Assembly: GCF_020424085.1 (NCBI RefSeq)
Contig: NZ_CP080203.1
Coordinates: 1,798,001-1,862,000, forward strand
Source of the DNA: Mycetocola spongiae
GTDB taxonomy: Bacteria; Actinomycetota; Actinomycetes; Actinomycetales; Microbacteriaceae
Direction: 5' to 3'
DNA: 64,000 bases
The position numbers were made by a program, and so were the translations under genes. The notes below the pieces were generated by a model, which was not told the origin of the DNA, did not search any database, and saw only the letters and a list, made by a program, of their open reading frames with translations. This document shows, in pieces, positions 1-8,179 of this stretch; positions within the stretch are counted from its first letter, which is position 1; each line of letters starts with the position of its first letter.

Positions 1-532
1 CAAACTCCTCCACGCGCACCATAACCAGCGCACTCTCGCGGATCGCGCGCGCGATATCCCGCGTCGGATCACAGCCGTGCTGGAATCTTCGGGTGAGGGG
101 GCGCAGCACGCGCTGGAGCCGGGCCGCGCCGCTGCCCGCGGGGGCAGCGACGTGTTCGGCCGCGATCAGGCGCCCGCCGGGGCGCAGGACCCGGGCGATC
201 TCGGCCAGCGCGCGCTCCAGATCGTCCACGCTGCACAGCACCCGGGTGGCCAGCACGTTATCCACGCCGTGATCGGGCAGCGGAATATCCTCGGCCCGCG
301 CGGTGAGCACGGCCCCGGGGAAGCCGGCCTCGCGCGCGGCCCGCGCGAGGGGCCCGCGGGCTCCCGGTCGCGGTTCGAGCCCCACCCAGTCCACCGCGGG
401 ATCCAGGTCGGCAAAATTTGCCCCGCGCCCCGCGCCGATCTCCAGGGTGCGCCCGCGCAATCCGCGCACGGCCCGGCGCCGGGCTGCCTCGAAGTCCGGA
501 TAGGCGGTGCGGCTCTCGGCTCCCGGGTTCAT
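1..532 (-). CDS. Class I SAM-dependent methyltransferase (3' end beyond window)
   Basis: The first 177 codons are present and the gene runs off the left edge. The AdoMet-binding motif I EIGAGRGANF is at residues 31-40, the acidic strand-2 position follows in VGLEP, and the post-motif strand RVLRPGGRL is at 114-122, the order seen in Methyltransf_11/UbiE-like enzymes. The substrate cannot be told; small-molecule methylation is the family norm. It is not obviously the menaquinone methylase MenG, although men genes lie nearby. The ATG sits 6 nt after a TATCCT box, which supports this start and a leaderless mRNA. Confidence 0.8.
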   Translation of the reverse strand, partial: MNPGAESRTAYPDFEAARRRAVRGLRGRTLEIGAGRGANFADLDPAVDWVGLEPRPGARGPLARAAREAGFPGAVLTARAEDIPLPDHGVDNVLATRVLCSVDDLERALAEIARVLRPGGRLIAAEHVAAPAGSGAARLQRVLRPLTRRFQHGCDPTRDIARAIRESALVMVRVEEF

Positions 533-538
533 CTACCC

Positions 539-544
539 AGGATA
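539..544 (-). promoter_or_regulatory. -10 box of leaderless methyltransferase promoter
   Basis: TATCCT lies 6 nt before the ATG, so transcription should begin at or next to the start codon. No good -35 is visible. Confidence 0.5.
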
Positions 545-590
545 CGGTTCGCCGCGGCCTCCCGTGCGAGACCGTCGCGATGCGGGTTCC

Positions 591-614
591 GGGGGCCTCC
601 CGCGGGAGGCCCCC
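591..614 (-). terminator. GC-rich hairpin after the MFS gene
   Basis: Perfect 11-bp stem (GGGGGCCTCCC with its complement) around a 2-nt centre, 10 nt after the transporter stop codon. There is no U-run, so it may be a weak or factor-assisted terminator. Confidence 0.45.
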
Positions 615-623
615 GCAGCTCGC

Positions 624-1973
624 CTAGGAGCGGCCGCGCCCGGCGTTATGCTCGGCGATGATCGCGTCCACCTCGGCGCGCTGCGCGCGGCCCCAGGTTT
701 CCCGGGTCAGCAGCGCGCCACACAGGCCCAGCACACCGCAGGCCATATATACCAGCGCGACGCCGCCCCAGCCCAGCGGAATGGCCACGGCCGTGGCGAT
801 CAGCGGAATAAAGCCCGAGATTGCGGCAGAGAACTGATAGCCGATCGAGGCCCCGGAGGAGCGGGTATTGGTGCTGAAGAGCTCCGAGAACCACGCACCC
901 TGCGCGCCCGCGAGCATATCGTGGATCAGCGCCATCCCGATCACATAAACAAATACGATCAGATAGGGCAGCCCGGTATTGACCAGCAGGAACATCGGGA
1001 AGGCAAACGCGATCAGCAACACCGTGCCGATCAGGTAGATGGTGCGGCGGCCGATCCGATCCGAGAGCATGCCAAACAGGATTGTGGTGCCCGCGCCGAG
1101 CGCCGCGGCCACGATGAGCCCGGTCAGGGCCACCGAACGGTCGGTGATGGGCTCATCGCCGCCGGTCAGATAGGACAGCATAAACGTGACGATCACATAA
1201 AAACCACCGGACTCCGCGAGGCGCAGCGAGATGACGCGCAGGATCGTGCGCCAGTCGTTGCGGAAGACCTCCTTGAGGGGGTTCTTCACGATCAGGCCCT
1301 CCTCCTTGGCCTCCGTGAACTCGGGCGACTCGGATACCTTCGCGCGGATGACCATACCCGCGATCACCAGTACGGCGCTAAACAGGAACGGCACGCGCCA
1401 GGCCAGCTCGCTATCCAGCTGGGTGGACCAGAGGAAAACCACATTGGCCAGCAGCAGTCCCAGCGGGACACCCGCCTGCGGGATGGCCGTATAGCGGCCG
1501 CGCTTTTTCCACGGCGCATGCTCAAAAGTCATCAGGATCGCGCCGCCCCATTCGGCTCCAAAGGCGATGCCCTGGATCATCCGGATCAGCGTGAGCAGGA
1601 TCGGCGCGAGGATGCCCACCTGCGCGTAGGTGGGCAATACGCCGATTGCGACCGTGGAGATTCCCATCAGCAGCAGCGCCCCCACCAGCACGGGCTTGCG
1701 GCCGATCTTATCGCCCAGATAACCGCCGATGATGCCGCCCAGGGGCCGCATCGCGAAGCCTATTCCGAAGGTGGCAAAGCCAAGCAACACACCCATGACG
1801 GGGTCCTCGGCATGGAAAAATACGGTGTTGAAATACAGCGCGGCGGCGGTGCCATAGGCGAGAAAATCATAGTTCTCGATCGTGGTGCCCACCGCGCTAC
1901 CGATAGCCGTGCGCAGCTTATCGGGTGAGCCGTGCTCGGCCCGCGCCGCCCGTGTTGAGGTTGCCGTAGTCAT
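624..1973 (-). CDS. MFS transporter, metabolite:H+ symporter (MHS) type
   Basis: A 449-residue polytopic membrane protein of the usual MFS length. The loop 2-3 signature GGYLGDKIGRKP is at about residues 83-94 and a second copy of the G-x3-D-x2-GRR type (SDRIGRRT) lies in the second half, as expected for 12 helices. The overall pattern fits the MHS branch (ShiA/ProP/KgtP relatives), which import organic acids or osmolytes with protons. The chosen ATG has AGGGAG about 12 nt upstream; longer readings lack a ribosome site. It starts 70 nt after the GntR-family gene on the same strand and is probably co-transcribed and controlled by it. The substrate is likely the one handled by the oxidoreductase upstream (inference). 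Confidence 0.87.
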   Translation of the reverse strand: MTTATSTRAARAEHGSPDKLRTAIGSAVGTTIENYDFLAYGTAAALYFNTVFFHAEDPVMGVLLGFATFGIGFAMRPLGGIIGGYLGDKIGRKPVLVGALLLMGISTVAIGVLPTYAQVGILAPILLTLIRMIQGIAFGAEWGGAILMTFEHAPWKKRGRYTAIPQAGVPLGLLLANVVFLWSTQLDSELAWRVPFLFSAVLVIAGMVIRAKVSESPEFTEAKEEGLIVKNPLKEVFRNDWRTILRVISLRLAESGGFYVIVTFMLSYLTGGDEPITDRSVALTGLIVAAALGAGTTILFGMLSDRIGRRTIYLIGTVLLIAFAFPMFLLVNTGLPYLIVFVYVIGMALIHDMLAGAQGAWFSELFSTNTRSSGASIGYQFSAAISGFIPLIATAVAIPLGWGGVALVYMACGVLGLCGALLTRETWGRAQRAEVDAIIAEHNAGRGRS

Positions 1974-2043
1974 GTTGATCCATATCTCCCTTGATAAGTG
2001 GGCCACGAGGCCGGTTATGCCCGGGAGGTGGATCGGGCCCGTG

Positions 2044-2784
2044 CTAGTCGGGCCGCACCGCCCCCCGGGGCGACTGCATGTCATAGAAATCGTTAATATG
2101 CGCGGTCATCAGTGCGGCCGCGCGGGTTCCGTCGCGGTCCGTGATGGCCTGAAACAGGGCCCGGTGCTCGCGGCGAACGGTTTTTGCCGTTTTTTTCCAA
2201 TCGCTGAGCCCCGCATACATCTCCACCATCTGGCGGTGAATGGCGGTGCGCAGCGAGCCCATGAAGTGGGCGGTCAGCGCGTTGCCCGTGGACTCGGCAA
2301 TGCGCATATGAAAGGCCGCGTCCAGGCGGTTAAACTCGGGGCTCTGAATCTCCGGATCGTCCATCCGATCCAGGATGTCACCCAGCTCGCGGTGGTCCTC
2401 CTCGGTCGCGCGGCGCGCGGCCTCCTCGACCGTCCAGCGTTCGAGGGCGAGGCGGGTCTCCAGGACATCGGTCCAGGAGAACTGGGCGAGGGCGATCTGC
2501 AATTTGAGCAGGTTGACCATGCCCTGACCCGGCGTGGAGTTGAGGACGGCCCCGCCCTCTCCCCCGCGCCGGATATCGATCACGCCAAGCGCCTCGAGTA
2601 CCCGCAGGGATTCGCGCAGCGAGGGCCGGGAGACCCCGAGGGATACCGAGAGTTCGCGCTCGCTCGGGAGATGATCCCCGGCCTTGAGCCTGCCGTCGAG
2701 GATGCGCTCCTCGATCTGCGCCATGACCTGCTCGTAAGTGCGTAGCCGCTGCACCGGCTGCCACTGATCCTCCGCGGTTGCCAC
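2044..2784 (-). CDS. FadR-type GntR transcriptional regulator (FCD domain)
   Basis: 246 residues. The N-terminal winged helix contains the GntR signature PSERELSVSLGVSRPSLRE (about residues 40-58). The C-terminal 150 residues are all-helical, with the histidine-bearing FCD metal/ligand pattern (FHMRIAEST, then EHRALFQAI). The GTG start has AGGGGAG 7 nt upstream. It lies between an oxidoreductase gene and an MFS gene on the same strand. Palindromes of the FadR-family form TNGTNNNACNA occur in front of this gene and of the oxidoreductase, so it probably represses its own locus and is released by a carboxylate effector (inference). The effector is unknown. Confidence 0.9.
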   Translation of the reverse strand: MATAEDQWQPVQRLRTYEQVMAQIEERILDGRLKAGDHLPSERELSVSLGVSRPSLRESLRVLEALGVIDIRRGGEGGAVLNSTPGQGMVNLLKLQIALAQFSWTDVLETRLALERWTVEEAARRATEEDHRELGDILDRMDDPEIQSPEFNRLDAAFHMRIAESTGNALTAHFMGSLRTAIHRQMVEMYAGLSDWKKTAKTVRREHRALFQAITDRDGTRAAALMTAHINDFYDMQSPRGAVRPD

Positions 2785-2867
2785 GTAGATACTCCCCTGA
2801 TTGCTGGCCCGATCGACGCTGATTTTGTCGGTGGCCGAATAGGTCCAGTGTAGTATCCATGGTTCGA

Positions 2868-2878
2868 CGGTCAGACCA
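2868..2878. promoter_or_regulatory. FCD-GntR operator, site 3
   Basis: CGGTCAGACCA, one base off the perfect palindrome TGGTCNGACCA found twice upstream of the neighbouring oxidoreductase gene. It lies between that gene's stop and the regulator's start, where autoregulation would occur. Confidence 0.6.
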
Positions 2879-2888
2879 TTGACGCGGG

Positions 2889-4256
2889 CTAGGCGCGCGC
2901 CTCGGCCGCATGCTCCGCGCGGAACTCGGACTCCAGTTCGCGGCGGATCTTCACGGCAAATTGCGACTCATCCAGCTCCACATCGTCCCAGGTCACGATG
3001 CCGTCCTTCGGGACATCGCGAATGAGCTTGGCGCCGTGGGCGAGACCCAGCGGCAGCGCGTTCACCGCGAGCGAGGCGGAGGCCGGTGCGAGCTTCCCGA
3101 AGACCGTATAGCCGCCCTCGCCGTCGAGCGTGGTGCCCGCGGTCAGGCCGGTCTTGGCGGTGGTCACCACATCGCCGCGGAAGCCGGTGGGCGCCCCGGT
3201 GGCCTCGCCGCGCAGCACGGCGGAGGCGATCGAGACCCCCAGCTCCAGGCCGATCATGTGATACGGGCGATACAGCGATCCATAGCGTCCGGTGGAATCG
3301 GTGTGGACGCCGTATTCCTCGAAGCACTGCACGGCATAATCCGTGGTGGCCTCAAACGTGACATAAACACCCCAACGCAGGTTATCCGGGACCTCGGTGC
3401 CGTCGCGGTACATGCTGGAGGCGATCTCCACGGTGCCGCGCCGGGTCAGGCTTCCACCGGCCAGGCGGTTCTCGCGGAAGACGGTGGGCAGGTCGTCCTT
3501 GCTCGCGGGCGGGAAGAGCAGGCCCTCGTCCTGGGGAAGCAGGCCCGTGCCATTGGCCACGGCCGCCATCTCGATCGCGGATTTGGTGCCGTCGAGGAAG
3601 GAGTTAAACATCTTCGGGTTATAGTCCCCGCCGGCGAGCTGCTCGGGGGTGAACCCATAGTAGTTCCACACTGTATCGGGGGTGGAATAGTTATATTCGG
3701 GCAGATATTTGGTGCCCTTGCCGGCGGCCACCACGTCAAAGCCCACGGTGCGGCACCAGTCCACGAGTTCGCAGATGAGGGCGGGCTGATCGCCATAGGC
3801 CATCGAGTAGATGACGCCGGCGGCCTGGGCACGACGCTGCAGGAGCGGCCCCACCATGCAATCGGCCTCCACGTTGACCATGATGACGTGCTTGCCGTGA
3901 TCGATCGCGGTCACCGCGTGATACGTGCCGATCAGGGGGTTACCCGTGATTTCCAGGACCACCTCGATCGCATCGTGGGTGAGGAGACCCTCGGAGTTAT
4001 CCATGACGGCGGTGCCGCCGGTGCGCAGCGCCTCGTCGATCGAGGAGGCCGCATAGCGCTCGCTCGGCCAGCCGGTGCGGGCGAGGGCCTCGCGCGCCTT
4101 GGCGGTATTGATATCGGCCACGGCCACGACGTGGATATTTGCGCTCCCCACGGCCTGGGTCAGGAACATCGAGGAGAATTTGCCCGCGCCGATCACACCA
4201 ACCCGGATGGGCCCGGCCTCCGCGGTGCGCTTCTGCATGAGGGAAAAAAGATTCAC
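2889..4256 (-). CDS. SAF-domain NAD(P)-dependent oxidoreductase, homoserine dehydrogenase-like
   Basis: 455 residues. A Rossmann dinucleotide motif GVIGAGKF starts at residue 20, followed by a homoserine-dehydrogenase-like NAD-binding region with an EITGNP loop, and the C-terminal ~100 residues resemble an SAF domain. This family is usually annotated by domain only and often sits in sugar-acid or related catabolic loci; the substrate is not evident here. The GTG start has a strong AAAGGAG 6 nt upstream. Two copies of a perfect TGGTCTGACCA operator lie about 60-110 bp upstream, matching a third copy before the GntR gene, so it probably forms a regulon with that regulator and the MFS carrier. 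Confidence 0.8.
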   Translation of the reverse strand: MNLFSLMQKRTAEAGPIRVGVIGAGKFSSMFLTQAVGSANIHVVAVADINTAKAREALARTGWPSERYAASSIDEALRTGGTAVMDNSEGLLTHDAIEVVLEITGNPLIGTYHAVTAIDHGKHVIMVNVEADCMVGPLLQRRAQAAGVIYSMAYGDQPALICELVDWCRTVGFDVVAAGKGTKYLPEYNYSTPDTVWNYYGFTPEQLAGGDYNPKMFNSFLDGTKSAIEMAAVANGTGLLPQDEGLLFPPASKDDLPTVFRENRLAGGSLTRRGTVEIASSMYRDGTEVPDNLRWGVYVTFEATTDYAVQCFEEYGVHTDSTGRYGSLYRPYHMIGLELGVSIASAVLRGEATGAPTGFRGDVVTTAKTGLTAGTTLDGEGGYTVFGKLAPASASLAVNALPLGLAHGAKLIRDVPKDGIVTWDDVELDESQFAVKIRRELESEFRAEHAAEARA

Positions 4257-4316
4257 GTGCTACTCCTTTGTAGGCGGCACCGCCGCGGGCTGCCGGTTTA
4301 GTCTTCCGAGACTCGT

Positions 4317-4361
4317 TGGTCTGACCATCAAGCCAGCATAACGATAACATTGGTCTGACCA
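4317..4361. promoter_or_regulatory. Tandem FCD-GntR operators
   Basis: Two identical 11-bp palindromes TGGTCTGACCA at 4317-4327 and 4351-4361, 34 bp apart centre to centre. Both fit the FadR-family pattern TNGTNNNACNA and flank an AT-rich stretch likely to hold the promoter of the oxidoreductase gene. The spacing (about three helical turns) would place two dimers on one face of the DNA. Confidence 0.72.
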
Positions 4362-4608
4362 TCAGTCAATCCCGGCCCGGGGTTTGCCCGCGGGGTGCGG
4401 TTTTCCGGCGGCGGAACGCCCGGCGGCAGCGGCGCGGGTATCGCCGGGATATTCGCGGTACTCGCGCACGGCGCTAGCGTGGGATCGGCGCGAGGATTTT
4501 TCGGCGCAGCGCGGCATCACGGCAGCGCGGCAGCACGGCAGCACGGCAGCACGAAGATGCCGCGTTTTTGGCGGGATGCGGCCGCCCGCGGCCCCGGGTA
4601 GCGGAGCG
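4362..4608. repeat. Non-coding gap with 8-bp tandem repeat
   Basis: No gene is seen between the operator region and menD. At 4513-4552 there are five head-to-tail copies of GGCAGCAC (the first two with one mismatch). A GC-rich stretch at 4572-4600 follows the menD stop on the minus strand and may help end its transcript. Confidence 0.6.
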
Positions 4609-6315
4609 CTAGCGCGGCAGCGGGGCCTCGATCAGGACCGGACCCAGCGTGGGGGCGGTGAGCGCCTGGTCCAGATCCGCGCGCGTGGCCACCCGGCGAT
4701 ACTCCCAGCCATAGGCCGCGGCGAGCGATTCCAGGTTCACCGATTGAGGCGTAAAAAGCACCCGTTCGGCCAGGGCCGCGGGGGCGGAATCGGATACCTC
4801 AAGCCCGTCAAAGATGGTTCCGCCGCCGTCATTGCCCACGATCACCTGGAGCCGGGGGGCGCTCTCGCCGTCCACGCGCAGGAGCGAACCCACATCGTGC
4901 AGCAGCGTCAGGTCCCCGAGCAGCACCCGGGTCACCCCGGTGGGATTATCGGCCTGGCTGGCCAGCGCGATTCCGGTCGCGGTGGCCACGGTGCCGTCGA
5001 TCCCGGCGAGCCCGCGGTTGGCAAAAACCGAGACCTTTTTGCCGGTCAAAAACTCATCGGCCACCCGGATCAGGCGCGAGGCGCCAAAGACCAGGCGGTC
5101 GTGCGGCCAGGTTGCGCGCCACAGCGCCTCCACCAGCACGCGGCGATCGATCGGGGCCCGCACCGCGGCGAATTCTCCCCGCACATAGGCGAGGCGCGTG
5201 GCCGGGTCATGCGAGTGCGCGGCCTCCAGATCGGGGGCGGTATCAATCGAGCGTTCCCGGATCAGCTCGCGCGCCGTCACGATCCAGTGGGCGAGCCATG
5301 CGCGATCGGCGGCACCCTCGGCCACCACGCAGGACGCGGCCACCTCGGCGTTATGGCCGGGGTCATAGCTCTCGCCCTCGCCCGGCTGCACCACGATGGC
5401 CTGCACGCCCGCGCGGGCCAGCAGCGCGGGCACCTCGCGGCTGAGCGTGGGCTGGCCAAAGACCACCACGCGCTCCACCAGCCCACCAAACTCGGGATCG
5501 GCGAGCATCTCGCGATAGGGCACCACGAGGTTGCGGCCATAGCGGCTGCCGCTGGAAATCTCGGCGATCAGCGGCCAGCCGCCGCGATGCGCAAGCTCCT
5601 CGGCATCCGGCCCGGCGCCGTTTCCGGCGATCACCACCGTGCGCGGGCCGCGCTCCAGCACGCGCGGCTCCCGCGGTGCGGGCTCGGGAAATACGGGCGC
5701 CAGGAGCGCCTCCTCGGCACTCTCCCGGGGCGAGGGGGAGGCGGGGCCGGCGCTGGAGAGCGGGGCCCGGAAGGCGATATTCAACTGCACGGGGCCCGGA
5801 CGGCGCGCGGCCCCGGGGCCGCCAAGCGCCGCGGTGAGGGCCCGGCCGGCATACTCGCGCGCGCGGGCGATCTCGTCCACCTCCGCGGCGGGGGCCTCAA
5901 TATCCAGGCTCAGCCGCGCGGCTTCCCCGTAGAGGTGGGGCTGATCGGTGGTCTGATTGGCGCGGATTCCGCGCAGTTCGGTGGGGCGATCAGCGGTCAG
6001 CAGCAGCAGCGGAATGCCCGAGTGGTGGGCCTCCAGCACCGCGGGGTGCAGATTCGCGGCGGCGGTGCCGCTGGTCACGATGACGGGTACCGGCAGCCCG
6101 GTCTCGGCGGCGAGACCCAGCGCGAGAAAACCCGCTGAACGCTCATCGATGCGCACCCAGAGTCGCACCCGCTCGGCGGCCTCCTCCTCGGCCGCGGCGA
6201 GCGCAAGTGCCTGCGAGCGCGAGCCCGGGCACAGCACAATATCGCGCACACCCGCGGAAATCAGGGCGGAGAGGAACGCGCGCGAAAATACCGTGGCGGG
6301 AGCGTCCGGGAGCAT
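4609..6315 (-). CDS. menD: 2-succinyl-5-enolpyruvyl-6-hydroxy-3-cyclohexene-1-carboxylate synthase (MenD)
   Basis: 568 residues, the normal MenD length. MenD condenses isochorismate with 2-oxoglutarate (decarboxylated on ThDP) in menaquinone synthesis. Seen here are the N-terminal [12 protein letters not shown] segment (about 29-40), the ThDP-domain glutamate context [22 protein letters not shown], and the C-terminal ThDP/metal motif [13 protein letters not shown]. Its ATG overlaps the stop of the upstream PLDc_N-type membrane gene by one base (TAATG), implying translational coupling. menA, menE and menB follow within 6 kb. Confidence 0.95.
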   Translation of the reverse strand: MLPDAPATVFSRAFLSALISAGVRDIVLCPGSRSQALALAAAEEEAAERVRLWVRIDERSAGFLALGLAAETGLPVPVIVTSGTAAANLHPAVLEAHHSGIPLLLLTADRPTELRGIRANQTTDQPHLYGEAARLSLDIEAPAAEVDEIARAREYAGRALTAALGGPGAARRPGPVQLNIAFRAPLSSAGPASPSPRESAEEALLAPVFPEPAPREPRVLERGPRTVVIAGNGAGPDAEELAHRGGWPLIAEISSGSRYGRNLVVPYREMLADPEFGGLVERVVVFGQPTLSREVPALLARAGVQAIVVQPGEGESYDPGHNAEVAASCVVAEGAADRAWLAHWIVTARELIRERSIDTAPDLEAAHSHDPATRLAYVRGEFAAVRAPIDRRVLVEALWRATWPHDRLVFGASRLIRVADEFLTGKKVSVFANRGLAGIDGTVATATGIALASQADNPTGVTRVLLGDLTLLHDVGSLLRVDGESAPRLQVIVGNDGGGTIFDGLEVSDSAPAALAERVLFTPQSVNLESLAAAYGWEYRRVATRADLDQALTAPTLGPVLIEAPLPR

Positions 6316-6710
6316 TACCGGGTGCCCGGTGCGTGCGGCTCGTCCTCGGGGCCGTTATTATCCTCGCGGCCATAGGTGGCGGGGCCATCGGGCAGATCGG
6401 ATTCGGAGTCCAGCGCGGCGAGCTCCTCCTCGATCTTGCGAATGCGCTCATCATGCTCGGTATTGCGGCGGATATCGCCGAGGAAGCTCGGGTCGTCATC
6501 GGGTGTGCGCGGGCGGGCCGCGGGGACCCGGGCGCGACCAATCACATACCAGAGCACCATTCCCACCACGGGCAGCAGCAGGATCACCACGAGCCACACG
6601 GGCTTGCCCAGCCCCCGGATGCGATCGTTTTCCCGGAGGGCGCAGTCGATCACGGTATAAACGGTCGCCACAATGACGATGACGGCAAGGGCAAAGAGGA
6701 GACGGGCCAT
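6315..6710 (-). CDS. PLDc_N-domain small membrane protein
   Basis: 131 residues. Two hydrophobic segments (about 3-22 and 37-60) with the pair [20 protein letters not shown] fit the phospholipase D N-terminal (cardiolipin synthase N-terminal) membrane domain, but no HKD catalytic domain follows. The tail is charged and partly helical ([17 protein letters not shown]). The family's function is unknown. It is coupled to menD by a one-base stop/start overlap, a pairing that may reflect membrane placement of quinone synthesis (speculative). Confidence 0.8.
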   Translation of the reverse strand: MARLLFALAVIVIVATVYTVIDCALRENDRIRGLGKPVWLVVILLLPVVGMVLWYVIGRARVPAARPRTPDDDPSFLGDIRRNTEHDERIRKIEEELAALDSESDLPDGPATYGREDNNGPEDEPHAPGTR

Positions 6711-6751
6711 GCCCCTATGGTAGCCGGATCGGAGGCCCCGGGGGCTCGGCG

Positions 6752-6757
6752 TACACT
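6752..6757 (+). promoter_or_regulatory. -10 box of leaderless DUF4229 promoter
   Basis: TACACT, then GGAGGG, then the GTG start, with a 6-nt gap. Confidence 0.5.
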
Positions 6758-6763
6758 GGAGGG

Positions 6764-7054
6764 GTGAAAGCCTTGCTCCCCGTGATCTATTACACCGTCC
6801 TCCGCCTACTCGCGTTTGCCGTGCCGCTGGGCCTGCTGATCTGGGTGGGCGTCCCCCCGATGTGGTCGGCGCTGGTCGCGGCGGTCACCGGCCTGGCCGT
6901 GTCCCTGGTCTTTTTGCGCACCTCGCGCGAGAAGGTTTCCGGGTCCCTCTATGAGGCCCGCCACCCCGCCTATGAGCATGTGGGTGCCGATGAGGAGGCC
7001 GAGGACGATCTCTATGAGGACGAGGATCCGCGCCCGGCCGCGCCCTCGGCCTAG
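6764..7054 (+). CDS. DUF4229 family membrane protein
   Basis: 96 residues. Two membrane segments (about 9-27 and 31-50) are followed by a short basic stretch (RTSREK) and a strongly acidic tail (EDDLYEDEDP). This matches DUF4229, a small actinobacterial family repeatedly found beside menaquinone genes; its role is not established. The GTG start is 6 nt after a TACACT box, so the mRNA is probably leaderless. The gene converges with menA and ends at a strong shared terminator. Confidence 0.83.
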   Translation: MKALLPVIYYTVLRLLAFAVPLGLLIWVGVPPMWSALVAAVTGLAVSLVFLRTSREKVSGSLYEARHPAYEHVGADEEAEDDLYEDEDPRPAAPSA

Positions 7055-7064
7055 CGCTTAACCG

Positions 7065-7105
7065 GGGGCGGGCCGCGGAATCATTCCGCGGCCCGCCCCT
7101 TTTTT
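7065..7105 (+). terminator. Rho-independent terminator
   Basis: Perfect stem GGGGCGGGCCGCGGAAT with its complement around one base, followed by six Ts on the plus strand. It ends the DUF4229 transcript; the GC stem may also stop menA readthrough from the other side. Confidence 0.9.
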
Positions 7106-7109
7106 ATGC

Positions 7110-8117
7110 CTAGATGAAGAGGCCAAACCCGAGGGTCAGGCCGTAGATCAGCTGGGCAATACCGGTGAGTTTCAGCGCGAGGATAAACTCGCGCGCGGTC
7201 TTCGCGGTGAGCACAATCAGGATCAGCGGCAGGATCGCCAGCAGGCTGAAGAGCACCATCCAGGCCGGCGGGTAGAAGATCGCGATCCAGGTGCCCGCGA
7301 GCACCGCAAGCAGCAGCAGCACCACATAGCTGATGCGCGAGGCCGTGGCCCCGATCCGCACCGAGAGGGTGCGCTTGCCCGCCTCGCGGTCCTGCTCAAT
7401 ATCGCGCAGGTTATTTACGATCAGGGTGGCCACGGCGATAAAGCCCGCGCCGGCCCCGCCGATCCACGCGGCCTGCGGGACGTTACCGACCTGCACAAAC
7501 GTGGTGCCCACGGTGGCGACCAGCCCAAAGAAGATAAAAACAAAAAGTTCGCCGAGGCCCATATAGCCATAGGGGCGCTTCCCGCCGGTATAGAACCAGG
7601 CGGCCACGATCGCGAGCGCACCCACGGCGAGCAGCCACCACTGCTGGGAGGCGATTACGAGGGCGAGCCCGGCAAGCGCGGCAATCGCAAAAAACGCCAG
7701 GGCCACGTTCAGGACCGTGCGGGCCTTCGCGCGGCCGCTGCCCACGAGGCGGCTCGGGCCCACGCGGTGCTGATCGGTGCCGCGGATGCCGTCCGAATAG
7801 TCATTGGCGAAGTTCACGCCGATCTGCAGGGAGATCGCCACCACAAGACACAGCAGGGCGCGCACCCAGTGATAGGCGCCGGGGTCGCTCGCGGAGAGTG
7901 CGGCGCCGGTTCCGATCGCGACGGGCGCGATGGCCATCGACAGCGTGAACGGCCGGGCCCCGTTGATCCAATCGCCCGCGCGCGCGGGGCGCACCTCGGA
8001 CATTTGCCGGGCCGCGGGGTTTCCGCTCTTGCCGGTGCCCTTGGGCACATTGCGCAGTTTCTTGGATGCGTGTGAGTCCGACACCTGGGCCGGGGGGAAA
8101 CGCTGCTGTTTAGCCAC
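7110..8117 (-). CDS. menA: 1,4-dihydroxy-2-naphthoate polyprenyltransferase (MenA)
   Basis: 335 residues. This is a UbiA-family integral membrane enzyme that prenylates DHNA and releases CO2. Both Asp-rich Mg2+/diphosphate motifs are visible: NFANDYSDGIRGTD in the first half and NNLRDIEQDREAGKRTL in the second, among eight or nine hydrophobic helices. The GTG start has AGGAGG 10 nt upstream (a TTG one codon earlier is possible); about 45 basic, disordered residues precede the first helix, as in relatives from this order. It follows menE by 62 nt on the same strand. Confidence 0.95.
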   Translation of the reverse strand: MAKQQRFPPAQVSDSHASKKLRNVPKGTGKSGNPAARQMSEVRPARAGDWINGARPFTLSMAIAPVAIGTGAALSASDPGAYHWVRALLCLVVAISLQIGVNFANDYSDGIRGTDQHRVGPSRLVGSGRAKARTVLNVALAFFAIAALAGLALVIASQQWWLLAVGALAIVAAWFYTGGKRPYGYMGLGELFVFIFFGLVATVGTTFVQVGNVPQAAWIGGAGAGFIAVATLIVNNLRDIEQDREAGKRTLSVRIGATASRISYVVLLLLAVLAGTWIAIFYPPAWMVLFSLLAILPLILIVLTAKTAREFILALKLTGIAQLIYGLTLGFGLFI

Positions 8118-8179
8118 CAACGGGTAACCTCCTGTAGTCGTAGTGGAGTTTACGCGATTTGCGACCCAAACGCGCGTGA

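Noticed and set aside
507-1928. Long plus-strand open frame opposite the MFS gene
   Set aside because: Its product is rich in His, Gln, Arg and Asp and lacks any fold-like pattern. It is the antisense shadow of a clear transporter gene; high-GC DNA keeps such frames open.
2910-4301. Plus-strand open frame of 463 codons opposite the oxidoreductase
   Set aside because: Antisense shadow, with no conserved motif or ribosome site. The minus-strand frame has a Rossmann motif and strong start signals.
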